Assembly (NCBI RefSeq): GCF_011947225.1
Contig: NZ_JAATVW010000002.1
Location: 372,001-436,000, forward strand
Reading direction: 5' to 3'
DNA from: Planosporangium flavigriseum
GTDB taxonomy: Bacteria; Actinomycetota; Actinomycetes; Mycobacteriales; Micromonosporaceae
Length of the DNA stretch: 64,000 nt
The position numbers and the translations under genes were made by a program. How positions within the stretch are numbered: the first letter of the stretch is position 1; the number at the start of each line of letters is the position of its first letter. Below are positions 52,544 through 62,100 of the stretch, piece after piece. A model generated the notes under the pieces. The model searched no databases. It saw only the letters and a list, made by a program, of their open reading frames with translations, and was not told where the DNA came from.

Positions 52544-52987
52544 ATGAAGACCATGACCAGCACCGTCGTCCAGTGCGAGCACTGCGGCGCCAAGAACCGG
52601 ATACCGGCGGCGGCGAACGGTGTGCCGCGCTGCGGCAAGTGCCACAACCCGCTGCCGTGGATCGTGGACGCCGACGACGACACGTTCGCCGAGGTGGTCG
52701 AGCAGGCCTCGATCCCGGTCATCGTCGACATGTGGGCCGCATGGTGCGGTCCGTGCCGGATGATCACCCCAGCGCTCGAGAAGGTCGCCAGCGAGATGGC
52801 TGGCCGAGTGAAACTGGTCAAGGTCGACGTGGACAAGTCACCGAAGACCGCCCAGCGGTTCACGATCCAGGCGGTGCCGACGCTCATCCTGATGCGCAAC
52901 GGCCAGGTGATCGCGCGTCAGGCCGGCGCCGCGCCAGCGGCCATGCTGCGGAAATGGGTCGAGGACGCACTCGCGAAGGCCGGTTGA
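52544..52987 (+). CDS. trxC: Thioredoxin-2 (zinc-ribbon thioredoxin)
   Basis: 147 residues. An N-terminal zinc ribbon (C11EHC14 and C30GKC33) precedes a thioredoxin fold with active site WCGPC (Cys68, Cys71) in VDMWAAWCGPCRMITP, and cis-proline in VQAVPTLILM. The layout is that of TrxC, which is linked to oxidative-stress defence in other bacteria. Cotranscribed with the aldo/keto reductase. Its stop is 7 bases from the convergent rho stop. Confidence 0.95.
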   Translation: MKTMTSTVVQCEHCGAKNRIPAAANGVPRCGKCHNPLPWIVDADDDTFAEVVEQASIPVIVDMWAAWCGPCRMITPALEKVASEMAGRVKLVKVDVDKSPKTAQRFTIQAVPTLILMRNGQVIARQAGAAPAAMLRKWVEDALAKAG

Positions 52988-52994
52988 CGGCTCG

Positions 52995-54248
52995 CTAGGC
53001 GGCTCGATTGGAGCCCGACCGTGCCAGGTGCATCAGGAACTCGACATTCGTCCGGGTCTTCTTGAGCTGGTCGAGTAGCTGCTCGACCGCCTGCTGGGAG
53101 TCGAGTGCGTGCAGGGCCTTGCGCAGCTTGCGCACGATGGCGAGTTCGTCCGGCGCGAGCAGGACCTCTTCCCTGCGGGTACCGGACCCGTCGATGTCGA
53201 CGGCCGGGAACACCCGCTTGTCGGCGATCCTGCGGTCGAGCTTGAGCTCGGCGTTACCCGTGCTCTTGTACTCCTCGAAGATCAGTGTGTCGCCGGCGGA
53301 GCCGGTCTCGACGAGGGCGGTGGCGATGATCGTGAGCGAGCCGCCGTTCTCGATGTTGCGAGCAGCGCCGAGCAGCTGCTTGGGCGGCTGCAGCGCGGTG
53401 GAGTCGATGCCGCCGGACAGGGTCCGGCCGCTGACCTTGGCGCCGAGGTTGTACGCCCGGCCCAGGCGGGTGATCGAGTCCAGCAGTACGACCACGTCGT
53501 GACCCCGTTCGACCAGGCGCTTGGCCCGCTCGATCGCCAACTCCGCGAGGGCCATGTGATCGGTCGGGGGCCGGTCGAACGTCGAGGCGATGACCTCGCC
53601 CTTCACCGACCGCTGCATGTCGGTGACCTCTTCGGGGCGCTCGTCGACCAGTACCACCATCAGGTGGCACTCCGGGTTGTTGTGAGTGATCGCGTTCGCG
53701 ATCGACTGCAGCACCATCGTCTTACCCGCCTTCGGCGGCGAGACGATCAGCGCCCGCTGGCCCTTGCCGATCGGCATCACCAGGTCGATGACCCGCGTCG
53801 TGAGGATGTGCGGCTCGGTCTCCAACCGCAGCCGCTCCTGCGGGTACAGCGGCGTCAGCTTGTAGAACTCCGGCCGGCGACGCGCCGCTTGCGGGTCCAC
53901 GCCGTTGATCGTGTCCAACCGCACCAGCGGGCTGTACTTACCGCGGTTCTGCGGTTTCCTGTTCTGCGGGCGGTTTCCATTCTGTCGCTTTCCGCCCGGT
54001 TCAACCGCCAACATGTCAACCTCGGCGGACTGAGCGACTCCGGTCACCTCGTCACCGCGGCGCAGGCCGTACCGCGTGAGCTGAGCCGCCGACACGTACA
54101 CGTCGTCGGGCTCGGGAAGGTAACCGGAGGTGCGGATGAAGCCGTGGTGGTCGACGACGTCGACGATCCCGGCCACCGGAACTTCTGCGCGGTGCTCGGC
54201 GGGAGCCGGGTTCGCGTGCCGCCGTCGTGACGATTGGGCTGTGCTCAT
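52995..54248 (-). CDS. rho: Transcription termination factor Rho, compact form
   Basis: 417 residues from ATG 54248 (AGGAGG site). Hexameric RNA helicase that ends transcripts. It has the cold-shock RNA-binding domain (VVDHHGFIRTSGYLPEPDDV, VYVSAAQLTRYGLRRGDEV), Walker A SPPKAGKT, Walker B LLDSITRLGRAYN, Q-loop VKGEVIASTFDRPP and R-loop LSGGIDS. It lacks the N-terminal Rho_N three-helix domain and the long Arg/Asp-rich insertion usual in actinobacterial Rho (about 600-700 aa). This suggests a second, specialised Rho. A short basic, Asn/Gln-rich linker (KRQNGNRPQNRKPQNRGK) replaces it. Convergent with trxC. Confidence 0.93.
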   Translation of the reverse strand: MSTAQSSRRRHANPAPAEHRAEVPVAGIVDVVDHHGFIRTSGYLPEPDDVYVSAAQLTRYGLRRGDEVTGVAQSAEVDMLAVEPGGKRQNGNRPQNRKPQNRGKYSPLVRLDTINGVDPQAARRRPEFYKLTPLYPQERLRLETEPHILTTRVIDLVMPIGKGQRALIVSPPKAGKTMVLQSIANAITHNNPECHLMVVLVDERPEEVTDMQRSVKGEVIASTFDRPPTDHMALAELAIERAKRLVERGHDVVVLLDSITRLGRAYNLGAKVSGRTLSGGIDSTALQPPKQLLGAARNIENGGSLTIIATALVETGSAGDTLIFEEYKSTGNAELKLDRRIADKRVFPAVDIDGSGTRREEVLLAPDELAIVRKLRKALHALDSQQAVEQLLDQLKKTRTNVEFLMHLARSGSNRAA

Positions 54249-54636
54249 GCCGATCCTCCTGAAGATGTGGCTGAGCTGGGAGATGTGGGTCGGCGCCTGG
54301 CGGTCCGAGCGGAGGTGAACTCCCATGGGCGCCGGGTCAGGGAATTGGTCGTTGAACCCACTGGAGCACCGGACTGACCGGCATGATCACCGTTACAACA
54401 AAAGGCGCCGTGCGATGATGGGTGATCGAAGGAATTCCTGGGGCGGCAGCTCTAGCCGGCATCCCAGGAGCTACTCAAGGCTAGCTCGACATGTGGGCAG
54501 GAGCAATAGCCTCCTACCGAGACCCCGCGCCGGACTGATCGAGCGCCCTGTACAGGGTGCCTTCCCGGCGGCACGATAGGCCTGATCCGAAGCGCTGATC
54601 TACGCCCCGTCGATTTTTGGAAATAAGGAAAACGTC
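54249..54636. other. 388-base gap between divergent rho and ROK genes
   Basis: No gene supported. On the minus strand ttgttgtaacggtgatcatg (54383-54402) could be a promoter for rho, giving a leader of about 130 nt. Two stem-loops are likely: cctggg...cccagg (54437-54468) and ggtaggag...ctcctgcc (54496-54518). Leaders of rho genes are often autoregulatory, so these deserve attention. Confidence 0.45.
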
Positions 54637-55677
54637 ATGAGTCCCTTGGACCGCCCCGTTGTCGTCGGCCTCGACAGCGGCGGCAACTGCAACAACGCCA
54701 CGGTGCTCGACGCGACCGGGCGGTTCCTGGTGGACCGGCTGTGCGAGACGCCGAGCATGGTCCAGCAGGGCCCGGAGATCGCCGTCGACGCCCTTGTGCA
54801 CGCGTTGGAGCACGTCCTGGCGGAAACGGGTACGCCCAGGAAGGCGGTCGCCGCCGTGGGCCTCGACACGCCCGGCCCGGCGAGCGCCACCGGCGTCATC
54901 TCCTCGAAAGGCTCGACCAACTTCTCGCAACCGGCCTGGCGCGGGTTCGACATCCGGGCCGCGCTCGAGGCCCGACTGGGCCTGCCCGTCATCTACCACA
55001 ACGACGGCAACGCCGCGGCGCTGTACGCCCATCACGTGCACTTCGGCGCGCGGGCGGCGGCGTACTCCTCGGTGTCGGCGATCGTGGGCACCGGCCTCGG
55101 TGGTGGCGTGGTCGAGGGCGGGCGGGTGATCGGCGGGGCCGCCGGAATGGCCGGCGAGCTCGGCCACGTCCACATCCCGCTGCACGGCCTGCTCGAAGAG
55201 GGCCAGCCGATGCCGGTCTGCAACTGCGGCTTCGTGGGCGACGTCGAGAGCATCGCGTCGCTGACCGGCATCGAGAAGAACCTTCTGCCGTACTGGCTGA
55301 CCCGGTTCGACAACCACCCCCTGAGCAAGGTCGAGTCGCTGAACAAGGCGGCGAAGCTCGTTCGCTCCTACGGCGAGGCGGGCGACCCGCTCGCGCTCAA
55401 GATCTTCGAGCAGCAGGCGATGGCCATCGGGCGCCTGTTCACAATCGCGGCAAACTTCACCGACCCGCACGCGTACTTCGTGGGCGGCGGGGTCGTCGAG
55501 GCCGCACCGGATTTCCGCGACTGGTTCCTGGCGAAGGTACGCGAGCACACGGCGCTGCGAGCCGAGCAGGCGGCGGTGGCGACGTTCGCCCTCGTACCCG
55601 ATCTCGACATGGCCGGAGCACGCGGCTCGGCCATCGCCGCCCTGGAGGCGGTCGAGCTACCCACGGTCGTGGTCTGA
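54637..55677 (+). CDS. Divergent ROK-family sugar kinase-like protein
   Basis: 346 residues. ROK fold with catalytic aspartate in YHNDGNAAALYAHHV, IVGTGLGGGVVEGG, AGELGHVHI and YFVGGGVVE. Two departures from the family: the phosphate loop is GLDSGGNCNNATVLD instead of D-[IV]-G-G-T, and the zinc motif is CNCGFVGDVESIAS, where the third Cys-Glu pair of CxCGxxGCxE has become Asp-Val-Glu. It may still be a kinase with altered metal/phosphate handling, or a sugar-binding regulator without a DNA-binding domain. Monocistronic and divergent from rho. Confidence 0.85.
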   Translation: MSPLDRPVVVGLDSGGNCNNATVLDATGRFLVDRLCETPSMVQQGPEIAVDALVHALEHVLAETGTPRKAVAAVGLDTPGPASATGVISSKGSTNFSQPAWRGFDIRAALEARLGLPVIYHNDGNAAALYAHHVHFGARAAAYSSVSAIVGTGLGGGVVEGGRVIGGAAGMAGELGHVHIPLHGLLEEGQPMPVCNCGFVGDVESIASLTGIEKNLLPYWLTRFDNHPLSKVESLNKAAKLVRSYGEAGDPLALKIFEQQAMAIGRLFTIAANFTDPHAYFVGGGVVEAAPDFRDWFLAKVREHTALRAEQAAVATFALVPDLDMAGARGSAIAALEAVELPTVVV

Positions 55678-55721
55678 CCGCCGTTACGGAGAGTGCGTTC
55701 CCGCTGGATACGGTGGGTGCC

Positions 55722-55742
55722 GTGGTGAAGCAGTCGTGGTGA
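55722..55742 (+). other. Possible 6-codon leaderless upstream frame
   Basis: TACGGT (55709-55714) is 7 nt before GTG 55722, which opens a frame of six codons (MVKQSW) ending TGA 55742. That stop overlaps the start GTG GTG of the next gene. The phrase CGTGGTGAAG occurs twice (55721 and 55735), so this may be a duplicated start region rather than a real uORF. Confidence 0.35.
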
Positions 55743-56596
55743 AGACATCGAGGCGCGGGCCGGCCAGCATCGTCGAAGAGGTCGACCTCGGCATGGCCGC
55801 GCTGGTGCCCGACCGCGACCGGCCGGGAGGCTGGACGCTGCTGGTCGACGGGGTGCCGCAGTCCCATGTCAGCCTGGCCGACCCGAGGTACCTGGAGTTC
55901 GAGTACATGCGCCGGCTCGCATCGGTGATCGACACCGCCGCACCGGCCGGCTCGCCACTGCGCGTGCTGCACCTCGGCGGCGGCGCGCTCACCCTGCCCC
56001 GCTATCTCGCGGCGACCCGCCCCAGGTCCCGCCAGCGGGTCGTCGAGCGCGACGCCGCGCTGGTCGCCCTCGTGCGGCGCGTCCTGCCACTGCCCCGCGA
56101 CGCGGATCTACGGGTACGCGTAGCCGACGCCCGCGCGGCCGTGGAGACCATCCGTGACGCCTCCTTCGACCTGGTCATCGGCGATGTCTACCGGGGGGCG
56201 CAGATGCCGAGCGCGGTCTCCAGCGTGGAGTTCGTCGCGCACATCGCCCGGATCCTGCGGCCGGACGGCATCTACGCGGTCAACGTCGCCGACATGCCGC
56301 CGCTGGCGTTCTCCCGGATCCAGGCCGCCACGCTGCGGACGGCGTTCCCCGACGTCTGCGTCATCGCCGAGGCCGGCACGCTGCGCGGGCGACGGTACGG
56401 CAACGTGGTGCTCGCCGCCGCGATGCGACCAGCCGCCCTGCCGGTCGACCGGCTGGCCACTGCGGGCCGGCGGGACCCGTTCCCCGCCCGACTGCTGCAC
56501 GGCGAGGATCTCGACCGGTTCATCGCCGGCGCGCAGCCGATGCGGGACGCCGACGCCAGGGACTCCCCCAAGCCGCCACCGGGGCTACTCACCTGA
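55736..56596 (+). CDS. Spermidine-synthase-like methyltransferase-fold protein
   Basis: 286 residues, GTG 55736 (start uncertain). Class I Rossmann fold: VLHLGGGALTLPRYLAATRP with the acidic RVVERDAALV, and DLVIGDVYRGAQMPSAVSS in place of the catalytic DxxD(P) loop of true spermidine synthases. Such actinobacterial proteins are annotated as spermidine-synthase-like or spermine/spermidine-synthase domain; real polyamine activity is unproven. No speH or speE partner next to it. The last 40 residues are Pro/Asp-rich. It overlaps the convergent LPMO gene by 12 bases. Confidence 0.85.
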   Translation: MVKTSRRGPASIVEEVDLGMAALVPDRDRPGGWTLLVDGVPQSHVSLADPRYLEFEYMRRLASVIDTAAPAGSPLRVLHLGGGALTLPRYLAATRPRSRQRVVERDAALVALVRRVLPLPRDADLRVRVADARAAVETIRDASFDLVIGDVYRGAQMPSAVSSVEFVAHIARILRPDGIYAVNVADMPPLAFSRIQAATLRTAFPDVCVIAEAGTLRGRRYGNVVLAAAMRPAALPVDRLATAGRRDPFPARLLHGEDLDRFIAGAQPMRDADARDSPKPPPGLLT

Positions 56597-57460
56597 CAGG
56601 GCATCCGACGCGCCCCTACGGCGCCGCAGCAGGAAGCCGGCGGCCCCGACGACGGCGGCGAGTACCGCCGCACCGCCCACGGTCAGCGGAAGCGCGCTGC
56701 TAGCGCTGCTGGCCGGGGTCAGGGTGACCGCGCGAGCCGGCGCCGTCGTCGCTTGCGGCGCCGCACCGGTTGCCGGGGCCGCACTCGTCGGTGCCGAGGT
56801 ATGGGCCTCGGTGCCGGCCGCGCCATCGAATACCACGTCGGAGCACGAGTAGTACGTGTCCGGGGTACTGGAGTTCTGCCAAATGGTGTAGATCAGGTGG
56901 CGGCCGGTCTTGCCGGCCGGCAGCACGCCCCGCATGACGTACGCGCCGTTCGTCAGCGCCGGGTCGGTAGCCGTGAGGAACGGCTTCGACTCCAGGTCGC
57001 TCCACCTGAGCGGCCTGGTCGGGTCGTAGCCGTCCTTCGTCACGTACAGCCGGAAGATGCCCTTGTGCGGGATCGTCTCCCGGTACGTGAACCGGAAGCT
57101 CGCCCCGGCGGTCAGCCGGGTCGCCGGCCAGTCGGCGCGGGCCAGATCAAGCCCCTTGTACGCCGGGAGTCCTCCGCTGCACAGCTTGCCGTCCGGGATC
57201 ACCTCTCGGTCCCGGCCACCGACGTTGGCGACGCGCAGGTTGTCCCACTGCGTGAACGCCAGTGCTCCGCTGATGGCGACCGCGGCCTTGCACGCGGCCG
57301 ACCGGGCGTTCTGACCGGCGTCCAGACCGCACGCCACCACCCGGCTGACCGGGTTGTCCAGCGCACCATGGGCCTGGGCCGGCAGCGTCACGAGGCCGGT
57401 TCCCAGCAGCGGCGCCACGACGACGAGGGCGATCCGGGCGAGCGTGCGCGGTACGGCCAT
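56585..57460 (-). CDS. Lytic polysaccharide monooxygenase (AA10), surface-anchored
   Basis: 291 residues from ATG 57460 (AAAGGAGAT site). Signal peptide ends VTLPAQA, so the mature protein starts at His31, the histidine of the copper brace (HGALDNPVSR). The second brace histidine is in ETIPHKGIFRLYVTKDGYDP. AA10 enzymes oxidatively cut crystalline cellulose or chitin. Family motifs: RSAACKAAV, WDNLRVANVGGRDREVIPDGKLCSGG and WQNSSTPDTYYSCSDVVF. A Thr/Ala/Pro stalk (about 215-260) and a C-terminal membrane helix (TVGGAAVLAAVVGAAGFLL) with basic tail suggest it stays bound to the cell rather than being freely secreted. No carbohydrate-binding module. Confidence 0.93.
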   Translation of the reverse strand: MAVPRTLARIALVVVAPLLGTGLVTLPAQAHGALDNPVSRVVACGLDAGQNARSAACKAAVAISGALAFTQWDNLRVANVGGRDREVIPDGKLCSGGLPAYKGLDLARADWPATRLTAGASFRFTYRETIPHKGIFRLYVTKDGYDPTRPLRWSDLESKPFLTATDPALTNGAYVMRGVLPAGKTGRHLIYTIWQNSSTPDTYYSCSDVVFDGAAGTEAHTSAPTSAAPATGAAPQATTAPARAVTLTPASSASSALPLTVGGAAVLAAVVGAAGFLLRRRRGASDALSGE

Positions 57461-57634
57461 CTGGCTGATCTCCTTTGCGTTCGGTCCGGCGGGCAGCACC
57501 AGGCCAGCCACCCGTCTGGTAACACGCAAACGATCTCTGCGGCGTTCACACGCGCTCGGCGTACCGTCTCACTGCGACTGTCCGAGAGTGACGGTCGGAC
57601 AGTGTCGGACAACGTCGGACAGCACCCGCGACGC

Positions 57635-58441
57635 TCAGAAGATGGCGTCGACGATCTTCTGCGCCTGCGGCTGATGCTGGGCGTACGCGTTCGGAAACGC
57701 CGATCGCTGCACCGCCTGGGCGGCGTCCCCGACGCTCTTCTTCTCCCACCCGGGCACCTTGGCCAGCCGGGCGTAGAAACGGCCGGCGGCGGTCGCCGGG
57801 TCCATCAACTCGGCGGCCGTGCCCCAGCCCTGGCTCGGACGCTGCTGGAACAGGCCGACCGAGTCGAAGTCGGAGCCCACCCCCTCGTTCGGAATGTCCA
57901 GCGACTGGGGCACCCGCTTGTTGGCGAGGTTGCGCAGGCGGGTCTCCTGCAGAACGGTGACGAGCGCGACCACGCTTGCCCGCTTGGGCAGGTTCATCCG
58001 CTTGCCGACCTCGACGATGACGACCGCGTGGTCCATCTGGTCCTGGTTCAGGCCGGCGACCGGCGCGCGCGTGGCCGGCAGCGCCGCAGCCGCCTGCGCG
58101 GCGCCACCCTGCGGTGGAACCAACAGGCCCACCGCAGGCAACGCGGGCGTCGACGGCGTCGGATCGGGTCGCGCGAACTCACGCGACGCCTGGTCGGCAG
58201 CGGCCCGCTCAGCGTCGGTCAGGACCAGCGATCCCGGATCGGCGGCGGCCAGGCCGACCGGGCGGACGAACGTGTTGATGGCCAGCACACCGATCGTGAG
58301 CACCACGGACGACGCCATTACCGCCGAAATCCAGGGCCGGACCCTGGACCGCCGGGCGTGCCGGCCCCGACCCGATTTACGGCGCTCGGGCGTGGGCCGG
58401 ATGCCCGCGACCGTTGGCTCGTCGTCGGAGTCATGGCGCAT
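57635..58441 (-). CDS. Membrane-anchored lysozyme-like protein
   Basis: 268 residues. A basic cytoplasmic N-terminus with one membrane segment (about 38-59) precedes an extracellular part. The C-terminal 130 residues (LNQDQMDHAVVIVEVGKRMN ... SLDIPNEGVGSDFDSVGLFQQRPSQGWG ... RFYARLAKVPGW) form a lysozyme/transglycosylase-like fold seen in many actinomycetes; the glutamate in VLQETRLRNLAN could be catalytic. Probable peptidoglycan remodelling, unproven. It faces the lipoprotein gene divergently. Confidence 0.8.
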   Translation of the reverse strand: MRHDSDDEPTVAGIRPTPERRKSGRGRHARRSRVRPWISAVMASSVVLTIGVLAINTFVRPVGLAAADPGSLVLTDAERAAADQASREFARPDPTPSTPALPAVGLLVPPQGGAAQAAAALPATRAPVAGLNQDQMDHAVVIVEVGKRMNLPKRASVVALVTVLQETRLRNLANKRVPQSLDIPNEGVGSDFDSVGLFQQRPSQGWGTAAELMDPATAAGRFYARLAKVPGWEKKSVGDAAQAVQRSAFPNAYAQHQPQAQKIVDAIF

Positions 58442-58622
58442 CCGGTCAACCTAGGCAGTGACCTGTTCTGCGGGCCACCTCGCAGACATAGAGGTCGATG
58501 AAATCAAACCTAAGTTGTCCTTAGCCCGGTCATCGGCGTCCGAGCACCGGTTCCGGCCTGCGCTTTTCTTCCGATCAGGGAACGAACGCGACCCCGGCCA
58601 CGTCAAAGCCGGCGTGAAAAGA

Positions 58623-59042
58623 ATGCGGTTTGTCCTGTCCATAATACTCGCGTGCGGAGCGCTCGCCGGCTGCGCCGGAAGTGGGACGACCACGCCCGCC
58701 AACGAGTCCGGAGGACCCTCGGTGACGAATTCAAGCGCGCAGCCCAACCCGTCCGCCTCCGGCCAGGGGCCGTCCGTGACGCCACCGGGCGGCAAGCCGA
58801 CGCCGACCCTGCCCGGCGACGCCGGAGCCAACTCGAGCGGCGCCATGACGCTGACCGGCACGATCACGCCGGGCGTGGAGGCGAACTGTCTGCTGCTCGA
58901 CGGGTACCTGCTCGTCGGCGGCCCACGGGAGCAGCTCCGCAGCGGCACCCGGGTCACGGTCACCGGCCGGGTGCAGAAGGACCTGATGACCACCTGCCAG
59001 CAGGGCACCCCCTTCGTCGTCGAGACCGCCAAGCCGGCCTGA
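58623..59042 (+). CDS. Small lipoprotein
   Basis: 139 residues from ATG 58623. Type II signal with lipobox L14-A-G-C17 (SIILACGALAGCAG). A Ser/Pro/Thr-rich linker (about 20-65) leads to a short beta-rich OB-like domain: MTLTGTITPGVEANCLLLDG, GTRVTVTGRVQKDLMTTCQQ. The two cysteines may form a disulfide. Related actinomycete lipoproteins of this type have no assigned function. Weak ribosome site (GAAAAG). Terminator follows. Confidence 0.8.
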   Translation: MRFVLSIILACGALAGCAGSGTTTPANESGGPSVTNSSAQPNPSASGQGPSVTPPGGKPTPTLPGDAGANSSGAMTLTGTITPGVEANCLLLDGYLLVGGPREQLRSGTRVTVTGRVQKDLMTTCQQGTPFVVETAKPA

Positions 59043-59050
59043 GCCACAAA

Positions 59051-59093
59051 ACGGGCGGAGCCCGTCCCCGGTCCGGGGACGGGCTCCGCCCGT
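59051..59093. terminator. Bidirectional terminator, 21-bp perfect inverted repeat
   Basis: acgggcggagcccgtccccg... (59051-59071) with its exact complement (59073-59093), between the convergent lipoprotein and subtilisin stops. Confidence 0.9.
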
Positions 59094-59129
59094 ACTAGCG
59101 CTGACGCGTCAGCTGACGGTATCGGCTTG

Positions 59130-62100
59130 TCAGCTGGCGCTGACGCTGTCGATCTGGACGTTGCCGCGGCCGATGACCGCACCCTGGTCTGTCACGACCG
59201 TCATCTCACCGAACAGCTGGCGGCCGGTGGTGGGAGCCACGTTGGCCGTGACTGTGCCGGTGATGGTGGTGGTGGCGCCGTTGGCGAGAACCACCGGCGT
59301 GTTCGGCACGTCCACCGAGCCGAAGGCGGGCGAGTAGAACACGTCGCGGTAGTCGTACGTCGTCGTACCGGCTGGAACCGCGTAGCCGATGATCAAGGCT
59401 ACGTACGTGCCAGCCGCCGGGTTGACCAGCGAAACCGCCTCCTCCGAGTCACCGTCGGCGGACTGCCCGACCAGAACGGCACCGTTGGGCGTGAGGTGGA
59501 ACAGGGCGAGGTCGAGGTCAGCGGCCTTGTCGCTGGAGTTGCCGATCGAGACGTCGAGCCTCGTCGCGTTCGCCGGGACCTGGATCCGAACCTGCTTGTT
59601 CTCGTGGTTGGCGATGGTCGGGGTGGAGCTGAACGCGCTGCCGAGCGGGCCGCCCTTGCCGGTCACGTTGACCGGCCCGAAGTTGTTCTTCGCGGTCCAG
59701 GTGGCCGCGGTCGACTGGCCGCGGGTGGCGTTCGCGATGTGGAACACCGCCGGGTCCACCGTCACACCCTGGACCTGAGCGGCCAGCTGGAACGGGTTGT
59801 TCAGCACCGGCGAGGTACGGCGGGACTCGACCTCGATCTCCCAGACGCCCGGCGTCGGGTTCTGGTAGTCCCGCTCCTGCGGGTTGCAGCCGTCCGTGGA
59901 GAAGTTGGTGTAGCAGGCGAGGCTCGAGGTGCTCTCGACCGGAACGCCGTACGGGTCGAACGCGATGAACCGCGTCTGCGATCCGGTCGCGATGCCCGAC
60001 AGGTTCACCTGCAGCGCCGCCGCACCCGCCGGCACCGTGACGAAGAAGGACTTGAACGAGTTGCGGTCGACGGATCCCGAGGTCGCGAAGGAGTACGTCG
60101 GCGCCTTGGTCTCGTTTCCGACAACGACGGTGTTGAGGATCTCGAAGTCCGCGACGGCCGTCTTCGGGTCGTCGACCACCAGCTTGGCGCTGTGCACGCC
60201 GGCGCCGGCCTCGGCCTCGATCTCGATCGTCACGGTCTTGTTCAGCGGCAGGTCGATCGACCGGTCCGACTTGAACGTGCCGTCGTTGCCGACCCAGCGG
60301 AGGTTGTGCTTGATCTCCTTGTTCGGACCGCTCGTACGGGTCAGCTTGATCCGGTACCTCTTGTCCTGACCGGCCTTCTGGCCGCCCTTGCCAGCGGCGC
60401 ACCGGTTGTAGATGCCGGTACCCCGGTTGGGGGTGGCCAGGAAGCCGGACAGCTCGGTGCAGACCGGCGCGTCAATCGTGAAGCTGTTGGTCTCGATCGG
60501 CTTGCCCTTGAGCAGGTCCCATGCGCCGTTGACGTCGAACATGCCGTTGCCCTGCGCGTGCACCGGGACGTCCGCGATCGGCTTCGCCGACGTGTAGATC
60601 GCCCGCCGCATGGCCGCCGGAGTGACGCCCTTGTGGTTCGCGAAGGCCGCCGACAGCAGCAGCGCTGCCGCACCGGTCGCCTGCGGAGAGGCCATCGAGG
60701 TGCCGTTGAGCATCGAGTAGCCCGGCGGCAGCTGGTAGCCGGCCTGGGCGACCGGGCCACCGGGCTGCCACAGCGGCGTGGTCGAAATCGCCGAACCGGG
60801 GGCGGCGATGTTCGGCTTGAAACCGCCGTCCTCGCGCGGACCGCGCGAGGAGAAGTTGAACAGGTTGTTGGCCTTGCGCACGACCGAGCCGTAGTTCGCC
60901 AGCCAGGTGTCCTTGCTGACGGACGCGGCGACGCTGACCACGTCGGTGGCCACCGACGGGTCGCCGACGGTGTTCACGCCCGGGCCGGAGTTGCCGGCCG
61001 AGATGAACATCTGAACGCCGTTGTCGTTGATGAGCCGGTTGTACAGAACAGCGCGGGCGTTGCTGCCGTCGTTGAGCGCCGGCAGGCCGCCGATCGACAT
61101 GTTGACGACGTCGACGTGGCGGTTGAGCACGAGTTCCCGCATGCCCTCGTACAACGCGACTGCGGTGCAGCCGCCATCCCAGGAGCAGGCGCGGGCGGAC
61201 ACGATCTTGGCACCGGGGGCGGCGCCGTTGAAGTTCGGGTTGCCGAGCATGTTGTACGCCGCGGTGATACCCGCGACGTGCGTGCCGTGCTGCGCCTCGA
61301 CGATGCCGATGTTGACGAAGTCGGCGAAGGCGTCGTCCTTCTCGTTGCCCGGCGTGAGGTCGACGTGCTTGCGGTACTCGACGACGAACGGCATCTGGTC
61401 GCGCACCGCGGTGTCCGCGCGGTCGGTGCCGAAGTGGCCGATGTCGCGCTTCTCCTTGAATGGCCGCATCACCGGGTCGTCGCTGAAGTCGTTGTTCTGG
61501 TTGGCGTCGACACGGATGTCGCCGGTCGCCGGGTCGTAGAGAATGCCGAACCTGTCGGCGGTGTCGCCGTCGCGATTGACGTCACCACCCACCTCGCCCA
61601 CGGCGATCGACTCGTCGAACTGGGCAAACCTGTAGTCGGCGGGGTTCGCCCCCGCCGGGAGCTTCCAGCCAGCGCCAGCGGCGGCGAACGACTGGTCCAT
61701 CTTCAGCCAGGTACCGTCGTCATCGGCGATGGGATCCGTGGCGGTGAACCAGTCAACGATCTTGTCTTCACCCGTCGAGGTCTTCTGCAGCGACGGGTGG
61801 TCCAGGTCGACGCCGGAGTCCATGATGCCGATCGTCACGCCGCGGCCATCCCACTTGGGGTGCGCCTTCACGAAGGCGACGGCGCCGGTCTCGTTCGTCG
61901 GCATGTAGGGGTTCGCGGCCGGCGTGTCCTTGCCCGGGCCGGTCACGGGAGACTGCTTCGCGCTCGCGTCCGCGGGCCGCGACTCGGGGTCAGTCTTCGG
62001 CAGCGGGATCGACTCATTGAGGCCGACCGCCACGATGCCGGGGACCTTCGCAGCCTTCCGCACGGCCGAGGTCGGCAGGGTGGCCCGCACGTAGCCGTCG

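Noticed and set aside
54249..54636. A riboswitch in the rho/ROK gap
   Set aside because: Stem-loops are possible, but I could match no known aptamer core such as TPP, cobalamin, glycine, FMN, ydaO or SAM.
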